Below are positions 25,009-34,800 of a stretch of DNA of 64,000 bases, piece after piece; within the stretch, counting starts at the first letter, position 1; the number at the start of each line of letters is the position of its first letter. The translations under genes were made by a program, and so were the position numbers. Source of the DNA: Micropruina glycogenica (GTDB lineage: Bacteria; Actinomycetota; Actinomycetes; Propionibacteriales; Propionibacteriaceae); NCBI RefSeq assembly GCF_039524395.1, contig NZ_BAAAGO010000016.1. One strand, 5' to 3'. The notes under the pieces are model-generated. The model saw nothing but the letters and a program-made list of their open reading frames with translations. It did no database searches and was not told the DNA's origin.

Positions 25009-25617
25009 ATGGACACCATCAACCTGCCCGACCCGTTGCGGCAGCGGCTGGCCGACGAACGCATCGTGCTGCTGGACGGCCCCCTAAACGACACCGGCGG
25101 CACGCGGCTGATCGCCGACCTGTTTCTGCTCTCGGCGGACGACCCGGACACCGACATCAGCCTCTGGATTAACTCCCCCGGCGGCTCGGTGCCGGCCATG
25201 CTGGCGATCCACGACGCGATGCGGCTGATTCCGAACGACGTTTCGACCCTGGCCCTGGGCCTGGCCTGCAGCGCCGGCCAGTTTCTGTTGTCGGCGGGCA
25301 CGCCCGGCAAGCGGTACGCCCTGCCGCATTCGCGGGTGCTGATGCATCAGGGGTCGGCCGGCATCGGCGGCAGCGCGGTCGACATCGAACTGCAGGCCGA
25401 CGACCTGCGGTTCACCCTCGAGACGGTGCTGTCGCTGATCGCCGAGCACACCGGCCAGAGCGTGGAACGCATTCGCGAAGACTCGCTGCGCGACCGCTGG
25501 TTCAGTGCCGAACAGGCCCGTGACTACGGCTTGATCGACGCCGTGCTGAGCAGCCCGCTGCCGCTGACGCCGCGTCGCCGCGGGCCGGTGGGTCTGGGCT
25601 TGCGGATCGGAGACTGA
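25009..25617 (+). CDS. ClpP-family serine protease, first of pair
   Basis: A 202-residue ClpP subunit. Catalytic Ser is in LACSAGQFLLSAG (the more common motif is GQAASMGAFLL), catalytic His in LPHSRVLMHQ, and Asp in DSLRDRWFSAEQARDYGLID. SLWINSPGGSVPAMLAIHDA is the family handle region. It starts at ATG 25009 and is followed after 1 nt by a second clpP. Together they correspond to the accessory ClpP pair of actinobacteria (ClpP3/ClpP4 in Streptomyces), separate from the housekeeping clpP1P2 operon next to clpX. Confidence 0.9.
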   Translation: MDTINLPDPLRQRLADERIVLLDGPLNDTGGTRLIADLFLLSADDPDTDISLWINSPGGSVPAMLAIHDAMRLIPNDVSTLALGLACSAGQFLLSAGTPGKRYALPHSRVLMHQGSAGIGGSAVDIELQADDLRFTLETVLSLIAEHTGQSVERIREDSLRDRWFSAEQARDYGLIDAVLSSPLPLTPRRRGPVGLGLRIGD

Positions 25618-25618
25618 C

Positions 25619-26203
25619 ATGAGCAGCTACCTGGTGCCCAACGTGATCACCACCTCGGCCCGCGGCGAGCGCATCATGGACGTCTACAGCCACCTGCTCA
25701 ACGAACGCATCGTCTACCTGGGCACGGCCATCGACGACGGAGTCGCGAACGCGGTGGTGGCCCAACTACTGCACCTGAACGCGCAGAACCCCGACAGCGA
25801 GATCAACCTGTACCTGAACTCGCCGGGTGGTTCGATGACGGCGATGTTCGCGATCTACGACACCATGCAGTTCGTCGCGGCCGACGTGTCCACCACGTGC
25901 ATCGGGCAGGCCGCGAGTTCGGCGGCGATCCTGCTCGCGGCCGGGGCCCCCGGGCGTCGGTTCGTGCTGCCGCACTCCAGGGTGCTGCTGCACCAGCCGT
26001 CCGCCAGCGGGCAGGGCACGATTCCCGACCTGATCCTCGCCGCCGACGAGGTGATCCGGCTGCGGGCTGCGATGGAGACCGTGCTGGCCCGGCACACCGG
26101 CCAGACCACCGAGCGACTGCGCCGCGACACCGACCGCGACCGCATCTTCACCCCCGAGCAGGCCGTGGCCTACGGGTTGGCCGACGAGGTGCTCGGCGGC
26201 TGA
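25619..26203 (+). CDS. ClpP-family serine protease, second of pair
   Basis: A 194-residue ClpP subunit, one base after the first. Catalytic Ser is in CIGQAASSAAILLAAG, His in LPHSRVLLHQPS, and Asp in DTDRDRIFTPEQAVAYGLAD. LYLNSPGGSMTAMFAIYDTM is typical. The two products probably form a hetero-tetradecamer working with ClpC or ClpX encoded elsewhere. A PopR-like regulator is encoded convergently 6 nt downstream. Confidence 0.92.
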   Translation: MSSYLVPNVITTSARGERIMDVYSHLLNERIVYLGTAIDDGVANAVVAQLLHLNAQNPDSEINLYLNSPGGSMTAMFAIYDTMQFVAADVSTTCIGQAASSAAILLAAGAPGRRFVLPHSRVLLHQPSASGQGTIPDLILAADEVIRLRAAMETVLARHTGQTTERLRRDTDRDRIFTPEQAVAYGLADEVLGG

Positions 26204-26209
26204 TCGAGG

Positions 26210-26527
26210 TCAGGCGGCCAGCGCGACCGGCTCACCCGAACGGAGCCGCCCGGCCGCGAGCCGTCGAACGGCGCCGACGGTCAGGTCGAGCACCCGGAGT
26301 TCGAGCGCTCCGGCGACGGCGGCGACCATTTCGGACGACGGCTCCTTCAGCCCGCGCTCGATCTCGGAGAGGTACTGGGCCGAGATGCCCGCGCGCCCGG
26401 CGACGTCGACCAGCCGTTCGTTGCGGCCCCGGCGACGCTCGCGCACCTCTTGCCCGAGCGCGGTTCGCCACAGCGGCTCGGGCGGCGCCTCGGGCCGCAG
26501 CCGGGGAAACGAAACCAGGTCACCCAT
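26210..26527 (-). CDS. XRE-family regulator, PopR-like
   Basis: A 105-residue protein whose residues ~25-80 form a Cro/C1 helix-turn-helix (RNERLVDVAGRAGISAQYLS, EIERGLKEPSSEMVAAVAGA). In Streptomyces the accessory clpP3-clpP4 operon is controlled by the HTH regulator PopR, itself a Clp substrate, and this gene lies tail-to-tail with the ClpP pair. It ends in two Ala (PVALAA), matching the Ala-Ala C-terminal tag that makes PopR- and ClgR-type proteins Clp-degradable. Assignment by neighbourhood and tail is inference; the HTH is seen directly. Confidence 0.82.
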   Translation of the reverse strand: MGDLVSFPRLRPEAPPEPLWRTALGQEVRERRRGRNERLVDVAGRAGISAQYLSEIERGLKEPSSEMVAAVAGALELRVLDLTVGAVRRLAAGRLRSGEPVALAA

Positions 26528-26656
26528 GCCGCAACGCTAGGTCGACCCGGGCGGTGTCGAACAGCCGTTCTGCTGACGGCAGAACATGCGCTGCGCCGGC
26601 GTGGGCCAGCCAACCGGAGCACCCGAAGCGATGATGAGGCTACGGGTCGGCCAGTC

Positions 26657-27127
26657 TCACGCGTAGAAACCCTCGCGCAGGTTGATGCCGTGCTCGAGCC
26701 ACACCTTGAGCGCGGCCAGCATGCCGGTCCAGCCCATGCAGTTGCCGAACGCGTTCTCGGCACCCTTGGGTGTGACCTGCCACGACGACTCGGTGATCGT
26801 CACCAACGTGCGGGTGTCGTCGTCGAGCGGCTCGAACTCGAAAGTGACCGTGGTGTGACCGTCGGCGGCCACGCACTCGTGGGCGTCCCACCGAATCACG
26901 ATGCGGCGCGGGGCGTCGGCCTCGACCACCTCGACGGGAAAGCGGCCGGGAAAGTCGTGAAAGTCCCACGACACCTCGGCGCCGGCCTCCAGCCTGCCGC
27001 GCGCTCCCCCGGTGGTGAAGTACCGGGACAGTTGTTCGGGGTCGGCGACGGCTTCGTACACCTCTCGCACGGGCCGCGACACGCGCCCCGACACGCTGAA
27101 CGACAGTTCGGTGAGCTGCTCTGACAT
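26657..27127 (-). CDS. SRPBCC / AHSA1-like domain protein
   Basis: A 156-residue START-like ligand-binding fold protein: LSFSVSGRVSRPVREVYEAV, VSWDFHDFPGRFPVEVVEAD, and a C-terminal helix NAFGNCMGWTGMLAALKVWL. Such proteins are regularly paired with ArsR regulators in actinobacteria; their ligands are mostly unknown. The ATG at 27127 lies within the left arm of a perfect palindrome shared with the divergent ArsR gene, leaving almost no 5' leader. Confidence 0.85.
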   Translation of the reverse strand: MSEQLTELSFSVSGRVSRPVREVYEAVADPEQLSRYFTTGGARGRLEAGAEVSWDFHDFPGRFPVEVVEADAPRRIVIRWDAHECVAADGHTTVTFEFEPLDDDTRTLVTITESSWQVTPKGAENAFGNCMGWTGMLAALKVWLEHGINLREGFYA

Positions 27128-27147
27128 GTTGTATTTTTACAACATGT
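27124..27147. promoter_or_regulatory. Perfect palindromic operator between divergent SRPBCC and ArsR genes
   Basis: ACATGTTGTA-TTTT-TACAACATGT is a perfect 10-bp inverted repeat with a 4-nt A/T centre. It spans the entire 16-nt spacer and includes both start codons (CAT at 27125-27127, ATG at 27144-27146). ArsR binding here would block both genes at once. It is the most A/T-rich spot in the neighbourhood. Confidence 0.75.
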
Positions 27148-27464
27148 TGCCGGTCGAGCACAAGGATGACGACGATCTGGTCTTCAAGGCTCTCGCCTCA
27201 CCCATTCGTCGCCGCATGCTCGATGCCCTGAAACAGGCCCCCCGCACCACCGGCCAACTGTGCGACGAACTGCCCGAACTCGATCGCACCACGGTGCTGC
27301 AGCACCTGCGCGTGCTCGAGCAGGCCGACCTGGTGATCGGCCGCAGGGTCGGGCGCGAGCGGCACCTCAGCCTGGCTCCGTTGCCGATCAAACGCATTCA
27401 CGACCGCTGGATCAGCGAGTACATGCGGGCGGCGGTGGAGTTGCTCGATCGGCTTCAGGGTTGA
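27144..27464 (+). CDS. ArsR family winged-helix regulator
   Basis: A 106-residue repressor: DDLVFKALASPIRRRMLDAL, then QLCDELPELDRTTVLQHLRV (recognition helix) and the wing ending in RRVGRERHLSLAP. No metal-binding Cys cluster is seen. The ATG at 27144 is favoured; an in-frame ATG six codons upstream would read through the operator. Divergent from the SRPBCC gene with both starts inside one palindrome, so mRNAs are probably leaderless. Likely controls itself and the SRPBCC gene. Confidence 0.87.
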   Translation: MLPVEHKDDDDLVFKALASPIRRRMLDALKQAPRTTGQLCDELPELDRTTVLQHLRVLEQADLVIGRRVGRERHLSLAPLPIKRIHDRWISEYMRAAVELLDRLQG

Positions 27465-27765
27465 CGATCGCTGGTCGAGCTTGCGAGACCCGGCGAAGGT
27501 TTCGACAGGCCCAGCCAGCGGACCTTTCTCGGCGCCGAATGGGATTCCGGCGTTCGCCGGAATGACGGTGGGCGCGGGCGACAGTTCCGGTCGGCACCAG
27601 GCGAGAGTCCGGCCTTCGCCGGAATGACGGTCTACCGGGAGTGACGGTTTCACAGGGGTACCAGGAGGCACCCCGCAAGGCCTTGAGACTACGCAATTGT
27701 CCCCCATGGCTATGCGTTGGCTGTGGGCTCAGACTGACCAATGGTGTCTTCTTTGAGGAGTTCGC
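27465..27765. repeat. Intergenic palindromes before the giant gene pair
   Basis: Holds a GGTCGAGCTTGCGAGACC / GGTTTCGACAGGCCCAGCC element (27473-27519), a GATTCCGGCGTTCGCCGGAA palindrome (about 27542-27565) and a degenerate copy at about 27605-27630. The last ~100 nt are less GC-rich (CTACGCAATTGTCCCC, then TGACCAATGGTG) and should carry the promoter of the downstream giant genes. GAGGAG lies 6 nt before the ATG at 27766. No protein is supported here. Confidence 0.7.
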
Positions 27766-30700
27766 ATGCCCGGACCGAACGACCCACGACCCGCCCGCAA
27801 GCTACCCGACCTCGGTAAGCAGCGACGGGTTCCCGTCGAGCCTCAGCAGCCGGAAGAACCACAGGCTGAGGCGCCCAAGAAGCGCCGCGCGAACCTGGGC
27901 GAAGAGGTGCGCGTCGCAGCCAAGCGGAAGCGCCCGATCGACATACCCGTCGAACGTCCTATCGATGGACCTGTTCGTCGGCCGGTCGATCACCCCGTCG
28001 ATGTGCACCCGCAGCGGCCCGACCGGCCCGTCGAGGTGCCTGTGCAGCGGTTCGACGCGGGCCAAATCGCCCACCTGCAGATCGACCGCCGCGTGCCGAC
28101 GGTGGTGATCGACCCGGGGCTGGTGATTCCGCCGATCAAGATCCCCCGTCTGCCGGAGGGCTCTTCTCAGGCAGCGCCCGCTCCCGAGGTGGTCCTCGAC
28201 CACCACGTCGAGGTGATTCGTTCGGCCGACCTGGTCTCGATGGTGGTCAGCACGTCGGGCTTCGATCTGGCCGACGGGGTGTTCACCACCGCCGCCGACG
28301 GCCCCGGTGGCCTGCTGGTGTTCACCCTGCCGTTCCAGCACCTGGGCGAACAGGCGTTCTACGAGGGCATTCCCGCCCCGCAGCCCAACCCCGCCGATCC
28401 GGACGGCCCGCCGGTGCAGTCCTCCGGCGGCCCCGAGCAGCCGACCAACCCCGTCGGCGGCATTCCGGCCCGTGCCACCCGGGTGGTGCTGCAGGTGCCG
28501 GCCGGCGAGTCGGTCGAGGTGACCTCGTCCGCGCTGCTGGCCGCGCTGGAGAAGTACCCGATGGCGGTACACCCCCTGGCCACGCCGGGCGCCCCCTACC
28601 GGCGCAACCCGTTCAACCCGCGACTGGTTCAGGTGCTGGCCAACGCGGGCCTGATTCAGCACGTGCTGGCCGCCGACGAGCAGCCCGCCTTCACCGATCT
28701 GCACGCCGCCGACACCACCGCCGGCATCGCTCAGCGGGCCCGGGCGCTGGCGCAGGTGCGCGCCACCCTGAACGCCCCGGCTGCGCACGCCGCGGTCACC
28801 GAACTGGTCGACGACTGGCGCATTCCAGTCACCAAACTGCCGCCGATCTTCCGCAACCCCGAGAAGCTCAGCCGCCCGCCGGGCACGGGTGAAACCGCCA
28901 TCGAGGCGCCCTACCGGCTCGTCGTCTCGCCGTCGACCCAGAGCGGTTGGACGCACGCGGACGACCCCGTGCCCGACACGTCCGGCACCGCGGTGGAGTT
29001 GTGGCACACCAGGCTGGGCCACCGCGACGCCGACGGCACCGTCACCGAGGCCGAGCAGACGATCCGGGCCGTGTGGGCGCGCGACCGGGAGCGGTTCGAC
29101 AACTGGCCCGGCACCGACTTTCCACCCGAAACCCCCGAAGTGCCGATGCGCATGTCGCTCAACTCGTCCGACCGGCACATGCTGGTGCGGCAGTCGAGCG
29201 AGGTCTGGGCCAAGAACCGCACCAAGATCGCCGACCCGACCCCGGTGGAGGCCGACCGGCTCTACCTTTCGAGCCTCGGCGCGTGGCTCGACCTGCACGG
29301 CGAGTGGGACACCCTGCCCTGGTCGACCGCCACGCTCAGTTCGATCATGTCGTGGGACCACGAGGCACCCATGGGCCGCGACCAGTACGTGCGGGTCGTC
29401 TACCCCGGCTATCTGTTCCCGTTCGGCCACAAGGCCACCCTGGTGAAGGTCACCGAGCGCAAGATCAAGAGCAAGACCGACCCGAAGGCCACGCTGTTTC
29501 AGCGCAAGTTCATCGTGGTGGGCGAACCGGTGAAGACCTACACCGACATCGGCAACCCGTTCAAACGGGTCGAGATCGCACCGACGATCACGCCGATCCT
29601 CTCCCCCGAGCCGACTGCGGCGCAGGAGCAGAGCTTCTTCGTGGTGCAGTGCGGCGGCGGGCCGTTCCAGTTCGTGCTGCACTGCATCGACGCCGACGAC
29701 CGCGAGGTGAAGCTGCCGACGCCGCTGGTCTGGGTGGCCGAGAAGTACGCCCTGCCGAACCCCGCCGGCAACGCGGCGACACCCATCAAGGCTTTCGCCG
29801 ACCTCGGCCCAATCAACGGCCTGGGGCAGAACGTGTCGTTCGCGCCGTCCGAGCCCGGCGGCGTCGACCTGGCCGTACCCACCGTCGCGCTGACCTTCAG
29901 TGGCACGATTCCCAGCGTCGGCAAGGCCGTGCCGCAGTTCGTCAGCGCCAAGGCCACCATTCCCGCGGTCGAACGCATGAAGCCGACCGGCCCGCAAGAG
30001 TTCACCTACGCCGACGCCTGGCTACAGCACGGCTTCGGTGCCGGCAACGAAGGCCAGGTGTGGGCCGAGCTCACCTCACCGACCACCCTAGGGTTCGGTT
30101 CCGGCGGTGCGTCCAGTGGCGGCGCCGGCGGCTTCATCGCGCCCTCACTGCCCATCGCGGCGCTGTCGCGCTCGCAGGGCCCGGTGGGCGACGCCGCCAC
30201 CGTTGCGGCGGGCGACTTCGACCCCGCGAAGTTCCTCGGTGCCGCGTTGCCGAAACTGTTCGGGTTCGTGTCGCTGGTCGACATTTTGAGCCTGGCGGGC
30301 ATCGACCTGAACGACGCTCCAGCGCTGGTCACCGAGTCGCTGGCCACGGTCGAGGCCCTGATGAGCGACCTGAAGAAGCTCAAGAAGGCCGTCGAAGACG
30401 CCGCCGCCGAGGCCCAGTCGGCGCTCAACCGCGCCCAGCAGACCGCGAACGACCTGACCGCCCAGGGCCGCGCTGCGCTCGCCGGCGAGGTGCTGGCCAA
30501 GGCCCAGGACGCGGCCACCACCGCCACCAACCTGGTCGGTGGCGTGGTGAACGCCGCCGACGGCGTGCTGCAGGCCATCATCGACGCCCCGGGCGACCTG
30601 GCCGGGGCGCCGGGCAAGCTGGCCGCCGCCCTGAACACGCTGGCCGGGGCGTTGAACGACGTCGAAGCGGCCACCGAGAAGTTGACCCCGCTGGCCAAGA

Positions 30701-31803
30701 ACCAACTGCTCGGCCTGGTGAAGCTGCTGCGCGAGGCGGCCACGGACGTTTCCATGGTGCAGTCGGTGATCGACTTCGTGCAGGGCATCGCCACCGCCGT
30801 GGCCGACGCGCGGTTCTCATTCAAATGGCAACCGAAGCTGCAGTCGTGGCCCAACGAGGCCAAGCCGGTGCTGCAACTGCCCGAGCGCGGCCTCACCCTG
30901 GCCGTCGAGGGCCAGGCGGGCAAGAACCCCAAGGCCGAGGTTCTGGCCGAGCTGCGCGGCTTCGCGCTGATTCTGCCGCCGGGCGAGCCGATGATGAAGC
31001 TGCCCTTCGACCACCTGATGTTCAAGGCCGGTAGTTCGGGCAAGGCCGAGGTGGACGCATCCGTCGGCAACATCGAGTTCGTCGGCATCTTGAGCTTCGT
31101 CGAGCGCATCAAGCAGTTGATTCCGCTGGACGGCTTCTCGGACCCGCCCTACGTCGACGTCAAACCCGACGGCGTGACGGCGGGCTTCAGCCTCGACCTG
31201 CCCAACCTGGCCATCGGCGTGTTCAGCCTGTCGAACATGTCGCTCGCCGCCGACGTGCGGGTGCCGTTTCTGGGCGACGTGGTGTCGGTGGGGTTCGGGT
31301 TCTGCACCCGCGAGCGTCCGTTCAACCTGGCGGTGCTGTGCCTGGGCGGCGGCGGCTGGTTCGGCATCAGGCTCAGCCCGCGCGGCCTGGAGGTGCTCGA
31401 ACTGGGGCTCGAGGCGGGCGCGTACCTGTCGATCAACCTGGGCGTCGCGTCGGGTTCGGTGTCGATGGCGATCGGCATCTACCTGCGCATGGAGGCCGAC
31501 AAGGGGTCGCTGACGGCCTACTTCAGGCTGCGCGGCGAGGTGAGCGTGCTGGGCCTGATCAGCGCGTCCATCGAGCTGTACCTGTCGCTGACCTACGACT
31601 TTCCCAGCGGCAAGCTGACCGGCACGGCCACCATCACGGTCAAGGTGAAGGTGCTGTGCTTCAGCAAGTCGGTGTCGATCACCTGCCAGCGCTCGTTCGC
31701 CGGCAGCAACGGCGACCCGACCTTCGCCGAGGTGATGGGCGTGCAGCCCGACTTCACCTCACCGCTGTGGACCGACTACTGCCTGGCCTTCGCCGAGGAG
31801 TGA
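27766..31803 (+). CDS. Giant protein A (1345 aa), family not recognised
   Basis: I do not recognise a family. Residues 1-130 are rich in Arg, Pro, Lys and Val with repeated PVRRPVDHPVDV-like steps. Residues ~140-800 are a mixed, mostly beta-type region with WELHG-, SSDRHML- and VRVVYPGYLFPFGHKATLVK-like segments. Residues ~855-1010 are an Ala-rich helical stretch with coiled-coil character (VEDAAAEAQSALNRAQQTAN). Residues ~1015-1345 are strongly amphipathic beta with Gly-rich turns (LCLGGGGWFGIRLSPRGLEV) and four Cys. There is no signal peptide or clear membrane helix. A strong GAGGAG site precedes the ATG. Gene B starts 3 nt after its stop, so the two are one operon and probably one complex. 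Confidence 0.85.
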   Translation: MPGPNDPRPARKLPDLGKQRRVPVEPQQPEEPQAEAPKKRRANLGEEVRVAAKRKRPIDIPVERPIDGPVRRPVDHPVDVHPQRPDRPVEVPVQRFDAGQIAHLQIDRRVPTVVIDPGLVIPPIKIPRLPEGSSQAAPAPEVVLDHHVEVIRSADLVSMVVSTSGFDLADGVFTTAADGPGGLLVFTLPFQHLGEQAFYEGIPAPQPNPADPDGPPVQSSGGPEQPTNPVGGIPARATRVVLQVPAGESVEVTSSALLAALEKYPMAVHPLATPGAPYRRNPFNPRLVQVLANAGLIQHVLAADEQPAFTDLHAADTTAGIAQRARALAQVRATLNAPAAHAAVTELVDDWRIPVTKLPPIFRNPEKLSRPPGTGETAIEAPYRLVVSPSTQSGWTHADDPVPDTSGTAVELWHTRLGHRDADGTVTEAEQTIRAVWARDRERFDNWPGTDFPPETPEVPMRMSLNSSDRHMLVRQSSEVWAKNRTKIADPTPVEADRLYLSSLGAWLDLHGEWDTLPWSTATLSSIMSWDHEAPMGRDQYVRVVYPGYLFPFGHKATLVKVTERKIKSKTDPKATLFQRKFIVVGEPVKTYTDIGNPFKRVEIAPTITPILSPEPTAAQEQSFFVVQCGGGPFQFVLHCIDADDREVKLPTPLVWVAEKYALPNPAGNAATPIKAFADLGPINGLGQNVSFAPSEPGGVDLAVPTVALTFSGTIPSVGKAVPQFVSAKATIPAVERMKPTGPQEFTYADAWLQHGFGAGNEGQVWAELTSPTTLGFGSGGASSGGAGGFIAPSLPIAALSRSQGPVGDAATVAAGDFDPAKFLGAALPKLFGFVSLVDILSLAGIDLNDAPALVTESLATVEALMSDLKKLKKAVEDAAAEAQSALNRAQQTANDLTAQGRAALAGEVLAKAQDAATTATNLVGGVVNAADGVLQAIIDAPGDLAGAPGKLAAALNTLAGALNDVEAATEKLTPLAKNQLLGLVKLLREAATDVSMVQSVIDFVQGIATAVADARFSFKWQPKLQSWPNEAKPVLQLPERGLTLAVEGQAGKNPKAEVLAELRGFALILPPGEPMMKLPFDHLMFKAGSSGKAEVDASVGNIEFVGILSFVERIKQLIPLDGFSDPPYVDVKPDGVTAGFSLDLPNLAIGVFSLSNMSLAADVRVPFLGDVVSVGFGFCTRERPFNLAVLCLGGGGWFGIRLSPRGLEVLELGLEAGAYLSINLGVASGSVSMAIGIYLRMEADKGSLTAYFRLRGEVSVLGLISASIELYLSLTYDFPSGKLTGTATITVKVKVLCFSKSVSITCQRSFAGSNGDPTFAEVMGVQPDFTSPLWTDYCLAFAEE

Positions 31804-31806
31804 GAA

Positions 31807-34800
31807 ATGCGTGAACAGTTCACCGTCGTCGCCCTGCCCTATTCGTGCAGCCCTGACGCCGACTACCACGTCTCGTTGTTCGTGTCGCCCGACATCGAGG
31901 TGGACGATCCGCGCGACACCCTGGCCGTCACCGAGCTCTTTCAGCACTGGACCAGAGCCTTGGCCGAGGCGACGTTCGTGCTCGAGGACGACCAGGGCGA
32001 ACTGCCCTGCGAGCCCCTGCTCGGCGCCGTCGAAGACGGATTGTGGGAGGAGGTGTTTCCGCCCGAAACCCCGGTGACCTCCTACACCCCACCGGAGTGG
32101 ACGCAGCGGCCCTGGCGCACGTTTCACCCCGGCACCACCACGACGATCGCCAAGCTGGTCAACCTGATGGCCACCATGGTCAACGGGGTGGACGCCCCGA
32201 CCGTGCAGCAACTGCCCTGGTACGGCACCGGGCTGTTCGAGACCCTCAGCGGCCGCGGCAACCGGCATCAGTTCAACCCGTTGGAGCTGGTCGGACGCCT
32301 CGAAACCGAGCAGACCAGGCTGCTCGACGAAGCGACCCGAGAGAAGGTGCCGCTGGGCGAGTTTCCGACCCCGCGCCGGTACTTCGAGAACGGCTCGTTG
32401 CCCGACGGCCTGCCGGGCGGCCCTGAACTGGGCGCGGCGATGGTTGAGCTGCACCGGGCCCGGCGCTTCTACAGCCACCCCGAGGAAGAGACCGACTACC
32501 AGCCGCGTCCCGACCCCGACAACCCCGGCCCACCCCCGCCCGACAAGCAGATTCCCGACTTCCACGCGCGCGTCTCGCTGGTCAACGACCACGGCCCGCT
32601 GCAGCGCAAGCTCGGCCTGGTGATCGACGTGAAGTCCGACCCAGACCGGCTGGCGAACAGCCGCTGGCTGCTGGGCCGGGTGGTGATCCCCAACCGCGAG
32701 GACGCCACCAAGGTCGTCCGGGTGGCGGTGCGCTCGGTGGGGCGCGCCCTGGTGACCAGGGCCGAGGACGAGTCGCAGTGGCTCAACGGACGGCTGCCCG
32801 TGGGCAACGTCGACTCGTTCGACCTGCTCGACCTCGACCCCGACGGTGCGGCGCTGAAGACCGAGCTGTACCTGTCGAGCTACCCGCGTACGGTGGCCGC
32901 CGCGCTGCAGGGCGCACCCGCCAACGCCGCCACCCCGGCGCTGCGCACCACCGGGTTCACCGTGGCCCGCAAGAACAACGCCGCCACCACCGCCACCGCC
33001 ATGGGCAAACAGACCTCGGTGCTCGATTCGGTGCGCAACCAGCCGACGATGCAGCCGGCGCCCGACGCTCCGCTGCTGACCACCGAAGACGTCATGCAGG
33101 GCGTGCGGGTCGAGGTGCACGACAGTGTGACGAACGCCTGGCGCTCACTGCACCAGGTGCACGTGAAGGCCGAAGTGGTGAACGGGCGCCGCCTGGAGTT
33201 CGACGAGGACGCCTTCATCGAAGACACCGCACCCACCCACGGCGGCACCGACGGCGCCCCGATTCACGTGCACGAGACGGTGTTCGGCTGGGACGGCTGG
33301 AGCCTGTCGGCGGTCCGTCCGGCGCTGCCGGTGGTGAACGAGGGCGGCGTCGAGAAGGTGGTCACCGACCCGCAACCGCCCGACGACCCGTCGACGCCGG
33401 TGCTGATCGACCGTGCCGCCAGCCCCGGCACGTTGCCGCGGCTGCGGTTCGGCCGCCGGTACAGCTTTCGGGTGTGGGGCGTCGACCTGGCCTGCAACTC
33501 GCGGCCGCACCGGTTGGGGCCGCCCCCACTGCAGCAGCAGCCGGACGGCGCGCCCCCGGCCGAGGCCCAGCCGGTGGCCCTGCAGGCCGCCGACCTGTCG
33601 GCGCTGACCGCGTTTCGCTCAGAAGCACTGGGCCGGCTACGGGAGCGCGTGATCGAGGCCGAACCGGTGGCGCAGCCGATCGGCGTCGGCCAGGGCGAGG
33701 CTGGCATGCGGTTGGCCGAGGTGCTGCCGCAGATCGTCGGCCGGTTGCAGGTGCAGCGTGGCGAGGCTGTCGAGCAGCCCGTCTCGGCGCAGGCCCAGGT
33801 GCGCGACGCGTTGTCGACCGGGTTGAGTGACGACAACCTGGCCCCGGCGGTTACGGCGCGGCTGAACCCCGAGGTGATCCGGTCGGGTCTGGCGCTCGAC
33901 CCCGAGGTGGTCGACGTGTTCGCGTCCCCCGAGGCCCTCGCCGTTTCACCCGAACTGCCGTTCCTGCGCTGGCAGCCGGTGCCGCCGCCGGCGATCGTGC
34001 CGCGCCGGCTCTACACCGAGGGCGAGTCGAACCAGGTGCTGGTGATTCGCTCGTGGGTGAGCCAGGATCCGGCCACGCTCGCGGTGACCACGGGCACCGC
34101 CGCCGACTACGCGGCGTCCAACCCCGGCCGCGAGGCCACCTGCGAACGGCATCTGGTGCCGCCCAAGACCAGCCAGCTCGAAGCCGAGCAGCACGGCGCG
34201 TTCGACGCCGCTATCGCCTCGCCCGATGCCGCCACGCGCAACCTGTGGCTGCATGCTGCGATTCGCGAGTCGGGCACCCTGTTCGACCTCGACGTGCCGC
34301 GGCTCGACGACCCGTCGGTGCGCGACGCCCAGGACGGCATCGCGCTGGTGCACGGCCCGGGGGCGTCCCCCGGCGAGTTGCGCACGCTGCCGCTGCCACC
34401 CGGTGAGGCACCGGGCCCGGGTCAATACGTGGTGCACGACACCGACCTAGTGCACACGCCGTACCTGCCCGATGTGCTCGCGCGGGGTTTGGGCTTCGTG
34501 TTCCCCGACGCGGGCAAAGACCGTTCGATGGTGCCGCCGTTCGGGGTCGAGGGTTTCACGGCCCGCTACCCGGGCGCGGTGCCGTCCGACGACCAGCCGT
34601 CGACCTGGCCGCTGATCGACGGCTACCGGCTGGTGCTGGCCGGGGGTGACGAGCTCGACGGGCGGGTGGAGCCGCACGAGGTGACATTCACGCTGCCGCA
34701 CGGCACGGCGCTGCGGGCCAGGTTGAGTTCGAGCATGACCCTGGGCGACCTCGACGTGATGGGGGTGTGGCAGCAACTGCCCGACAACCTGCGGCGGTGG

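Noticed and set aside
27802..29997. Long minus-strand reading frame of 731 codons inside giant gene A
   Set aside because: It is a GC-driven shadow: the plus-strand frame has the strong ribosome-binding site and normal composition, while the antisense product is low-complexity and rich in Arg, Gly and His.
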